A stretch of 43,209 bases of DNA from Chitinophaga pinensis (GTDB lineage: Bacteria; Bacteroidota; Bacteroidia; B-17B0; Aurantibacillaceae): positions 1-43,209 of the forward strand of contig CAMAPT010000023.1 in NCBI GenBank assembly GCA_945860225.1, read 5' to 3'. The number at the start of each line of letters is the position of its first letter. The stretch's first letter is position 1. Below, piece by piece: positions 40,824-43,209 of this stretch. The notes below the pieces were generated by a model. That model had not been told where the DNA came from. It saw only the letters and a list, made by a program, of their open reading frames with translations, and did no database searches. A program made the translations under genes and the position numbers.

Positions 40824-42137
40824 TCAAGATGAAATATCCATTTTGATTTTTTTGTTTTTGATTTTTTGATTTTTGATGGTATTTAATGTGTTAATTATTT
40901 TATCTGCTTTAATGGCAATGTAAGCCGAATAATCTAAAACTTCTATTTTGCCTAAATCTTCCTTTTGCAATTGCCCTTTTTGCAGTAGCATTCCCACAAT
41001 ATCCATTTTATTAATCTTATCTTTTTTTCCTCCACCTATGTATAAAGTTTTCCAGAGGCTGGGAGTTGGAATAATAAATTTATCTGGCAGTATTTCTTTT
41101 TCTGGAGTATCTTTTAAAAATGATGGCAAAACATCATTTTTATCTAATAGAAAATAAACTGTTCCTTGAGATTTCATTCTAGCCGTTCTTCCATTTCGAT
41201 GTATCATCACATCTTCTGTCATGGGTAATTGATAATGAATAACAGTATCGATTTCCGGAATGTCTAACCCTCTCGCTGCCAAATCGGTAGTGATTAATAA
41301 TTTGATACTGCCATTGCGCAATTTGATTAAGGTTTTTTCTCTATCAATTTGTTCTAATCCACCATGATAATAACCATGGTCGATTTTAAAAAAATGTAAC
41401 TGTTCTGAGATTCTATTTACAGCCTCTCTATGATTACAAAATACAATGGCTGATTGAGCATTAATTTTTCCTAATAATAACATCAAGGCTTCTAATTTAT
41501 CATCATCTTTTACATTTACTGATTTGATTGTTAAAAACGCATCTAGCTGATGAGATTCTTTTGTATAGTTTAGCTGTACGTTATTTTGCAAACCCACAAA
41601 AGTTGGAATTTCCTCCAATTGAGTAGCTGAGGTGAGAATACGTTTTTTTAAGTTCACACATTGTTGAATGATGAACTCCATTTCGTGTTTAAAACCAAAT
41701 TCTAAGGATTTATCAAATTCATCAAGAATGAGCATATGAATAGTATGCGCGTTTATGTTTTTAGCTCTTAAATGATGAGCTATTCTTCCTGGTGTTCCCA
41801 CTAAAATAGTTGGAGGTTGCAAAAAATTATGTTCCTCTGTTTTTACAGAATGCCCTCCATAGCAAGCGTTGATTTTAAACGCAGTTCCCATTTTTTTAAA
41901 TACTTGTTCTATTTGAATGGCTAGTTCTCTGGATGGTACTACAATTAAAATTTGAATTTGATAAGGTTTGTCATGTAATAACTGAAGAATAGGTAATAAA
42001 AATGCTAATGTTTTACCGGATCCTGTGGGGGAAATCAAGACAACATCATTCGGCTTTGGAATGGCTTCCATTGCAGCTTTCTGCATATCATTAAGTTGAG
42101 TAATATTAAAATGAGAGAGGATGGTATGGTAGTTCAT
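40824..42137 (-). CDS. DEAD-box RNA helicase with DbpA-type RNA-binding tail
   Basis: A 437-residue helicase. Motifs in order are ISPTGSGKT (Walker A), VPSRELA, GTPGR, DEFD in place of DEAD, SAT, TTDLAARGLDIP and HRNGRTAR. The last ~70 residues (GGGKKDKINKMDIVGML..., ADIGKI-like EDLGKIEVLDYSAYIAIK, and a KIKNKKIK stretch) resemble the RNA-binding domain of E. coli DbpA and B. subtilis YxiN, which recognises a 23S rRNA hairpin. It is probably a ribosome-assembly factor. The Gln of the Q-motif lies in ITQLNDMQ at the N-terminus. Cytoplasmic, single gene. Confidence 0.9.
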   Translation of the reverse strand: MNYHTILSHFNITQLNDMQKAAMEAIPKPNDVVLISPTGSGKTLAFLLPILQLLHDKPYQIQILIVVPSRELAIQIEQVFKKMGTAFKINACYGGHSVKTEEHNFLQPPTILVGTPGRIAHHLRAKNINAHTIHMLILDEFDKSLEFGFKHEMEFIIQQCVNLKKRILTSATQLEEIPTFVGLQNNVQLNYTKESHQLDAFLTIKSVNVKDDDKLEALMLLLGKINAQSAIVFCNHREAVNRISEQLHFFKIDHGYYHGGLEQIDREKTLIKLRNGSIKLLITTDLAARGLDIPEIDTVIHYQLPMTEDVMIHRNGRTARMKSQGTVYFLLDKNDVLPSFLKDTPEKEILPDKFIIPTPSLWKTLYIGGGKKDKINKMDIVGMLLQKGQLQKEDLGKIEVLDYSAYIAIKADKIINTLNTIKNQKIKNKKIKMDISS

Positions 42138-42205
42138 TAATGCTTTAATTTAGATGGGGATAAATATTAAATTGGTATTAATTATAAATATCTGAATTAT
42201 AATAT

Positions 42206-42240
42206 AAAAAAAACAGGCTGTATGATATGCCAGCCTGTTT
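42206..42240 (-). terminator. Rho-independent terminator of the T9SS repeat protein gene
   Basis: A 10-bp stem AAACAGGCTG (42211-42220) with CAGCCTGTTT (42231-42240) and, on the minus strand, a run of eight Ts. It lies just past the stop codon of the gene at 42258. Confidence 0.85.
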
Positions 42241-42257
42241 AAGAAAAATAGTTTGCT

Positions 42258-43209
42258 TTATTGTTGCTTAATTATTTTATGAATGAATTGTTTTTTGTTC
42301 GAAATGATCTTTACTAGATAAACACCATCCGAATAATCTTTCATATTAATAAATGTATTTTCATGATTGATTTGTTCTTGCATGATTAATTTACCAAGGC
42401 CATCATACAACTGAACAATTGCGTGAGTTATTAAAGCGGTAGGTGCCGTAATCTTTAAGTTATCACTTACTGGATTTGGATAAATAGAAATAGCGTCAGT
42501 AGCAAGTTGTTCTATACTTGTACATAAATTCACTACAACTGTCTGGTTAGCGATTGCAGAACAATTATTATTATCTGAATAATTATAACTTAGGGTAAAA
42601 GTCCCGGCTCCCGAAACAGATGGATCAAAATTTGACCCAATAATACCCGTACCCACATAAATTCCTCCTAAAGGACTACCATTTAATGAGACACTTGGTG
42701 AATTTATGCATAAAGGATTAGCTATAGAGGCTAATGTTACTGAAGGTAAATTGTTTACATTAACCGTTTTAGTGGTAGAATTTTTACATCCGTTGGCATC
42801 AGTCCCGGTTACCGAATAAGTAGCGGCAACGGAAGGTGTAAAAGGTGTTGCATTTGTTACACCATTTGACCAAGTATAAGTACTAGCCCCACTGGCATTT
42901 AAGATTACTGGATTTCCTAAGCAAACTGCCGAACTGCTTGCGCTGGCTGTTATAGTGGGTAAATTGTTAACATTAACTGTTTTAGTAGTAGAATTTTTAC
43001 ATCCGTTGGCATCAGTTCCGGTTACCGAATAAGTAGTTGCCACGGAAGGTGTAAAAGGTGTTCCATTTGTTATACCATTTGACCAAGTATAAGTACTAGC
43101 CCCACTGGCAGTTAAGGTTACAGCATTGCCTAAGCAAACTGCCGAACTGCTTGCGTTAACTGTTATCGTAGGCAAATTGTTAACATTAACTGTTTTAGTG
43201 GTCGATTTT
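42258..43209 (-). CDS. T9SS-secreted repeat protein, 5' end beyond the window
   Basis: An open frame of 317 codons reaches the right edge of the window, so only the C-terminal part is seen. It contains two near-identical 71-residue repeats (each with AVCLGN, GASTYTWSNG, TPFTPSVA and TDANGCKN), then a more divergent PKD/Ig-like unit (FDPSVSGAGTFTLSYNY). The last ~80 residues are a type A T9SS sorting domain: SIYPNPVSDNLKI, GVYLVKI and the Lys-rich end KKQFIHKIIKQQ. The protein is therefore exported through the outer membrane and anchored or released. Ig-like repeats of this kind suggest an adhesin or surface protein. No true start codon lies in the window. Confidence 0.88.
   Translation of the reverse strand, partial: KSTTKTVNVNNLPTITVNASSSAVCLGNAVTLTASGASTYTWSNGITNGTPFTPSVATTYSVTGTDANGCKNSTTKTVNVNNLPTITASASSSAVCLGNPVILNASGASTYTWSNGVTNATPFTPSVAATYSVTGTDANGCKNSTTKTVNVNNLPSVTLASIANPLCINSPSVSLNGSPLGGIYVGTGIIGSNFDPSVSGAGTFTLSYNYSDNNNCSAIANQTVVVNLCTSIEQLATDAISIYPNPVSDNLKITAPTALITHAIVQLYDGLGKLIMQEQINHENTFINMKDYSDGVYLVKIISNKKQFIHKIIKQQ
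42753..43178. repeat. Tandem 213-bp repeats in the T9SS protein gene
   Basis: Two in-frame units, 42753-42965 and 42966-43178, encode 71 residues each and are nearly identical at the DNA level. A further copy starts at 43179 and runs off the window. Each unit carries two cysteines. Confidence 0.88.

Noticed and set aside
43173-43175. TTG as the start of the T9SS repeat protein
   Set aside because: The frame stays open to the window edge and continues the repeat (KTVNVNN), so the real start is outside.
1-43209. CRISPR arrays, prophage or insertion-sequence genes
   Set aside because: No regularly spaced short repeats, no integrase or transposase and no phage structural genes were found; the only array-like repeats are the coding units at 42753-43178.

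Overview
The window is AT-rich chromosomal DNA from a member of the Bacteroidota. Pointers to that phylum are a type IX secretion (T9SS) C-terminal sorting domain, a TonB-dependent receptor with an N-terminal carboxypeptidase-like domain, a YtxJ-type bacillithiol protein, DUF4292 and DUF6175 proteins, and promoter-like sites of the form TTG-N17-23-TAnnTTTG. Almost no gene has a Shine-Dalgarno site. A menaquinone gene of the futalosine route (mqnC) is present. I cannot place the organism below phylum with confidence. Most of the window is ordinary core genome. I see no prophage, transposase gene or CRISPR array.

Layout. 1-1500: the likely 3' end of a tRNA-Ser with its terminator, a DUF4268 nuclease-like gene, and tRNA-Val on the minus strand. 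1678-3096: a methyltransferase fused to a family 2 glycosyltransferase. 3329-5515: a thiol/redox neighbourhood with a tiny lipoprotein, YtxJ, OsmC, a 2H phosphoesterase and free-methionine-sulfoxide reductase. 5572-12736: plus-strand genes for an acyl-CoA synthetase, MutY, MqnC, an SDR and a TonB-dependent receptor. 12800-18584: an XRE regulator diverging from a tight run of seven mostly exported, uncharacterised proteins. 18587-21247: a secreted MORN-like protein, a small carboxypeptidase-regulatory-like protein, a GNAT and a two-domain VOC protein. 21320-27103: the SUF iron-sulfur operon (A-type carrier, sufB, sufC, sufD, sufS). 27107-33732: a minus-strand run of NAD(P)HX repair enzyme, EnvC-like protein, DUF4292 lipoprotein, TPR lipoprotein and nucleotidyltransferase. 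33833-38686: SDR, tadA, gltX and dxs on the minus strand. 38960-40731: a very basic exported protein and purD. 40824-43209: a DbpA-like RNA helicase and the C-terminal part of a T9SS-secreted repeat protein that runs off the window.

Two regions stand out. First, the operon at 13158-18584 encodes seven proteins with no clear known function. Five of them seem to share one small module, a strand and glycine-rich turn followed by an Ala-rich helix, which recalls the LPP20/FlgT/CsgG-type envelope proteins. This is the best candidate here for an undescribed envelope system. Second, the suf operon has been split by three unrelated inserts: a four-helix-bundle gene with flanking inverted repeats, a GC-rich MITE-like element that also places a GGAGGGG tract in front of sufC, and a perfect 13-bp palindrome before sufS. 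Smaller points are promoters that abut start codons (dxs, gltX, a GNAT), an SDR with SxxxR in place of YxxxK, and tandem 213-bp repeats in the T9SS protein.
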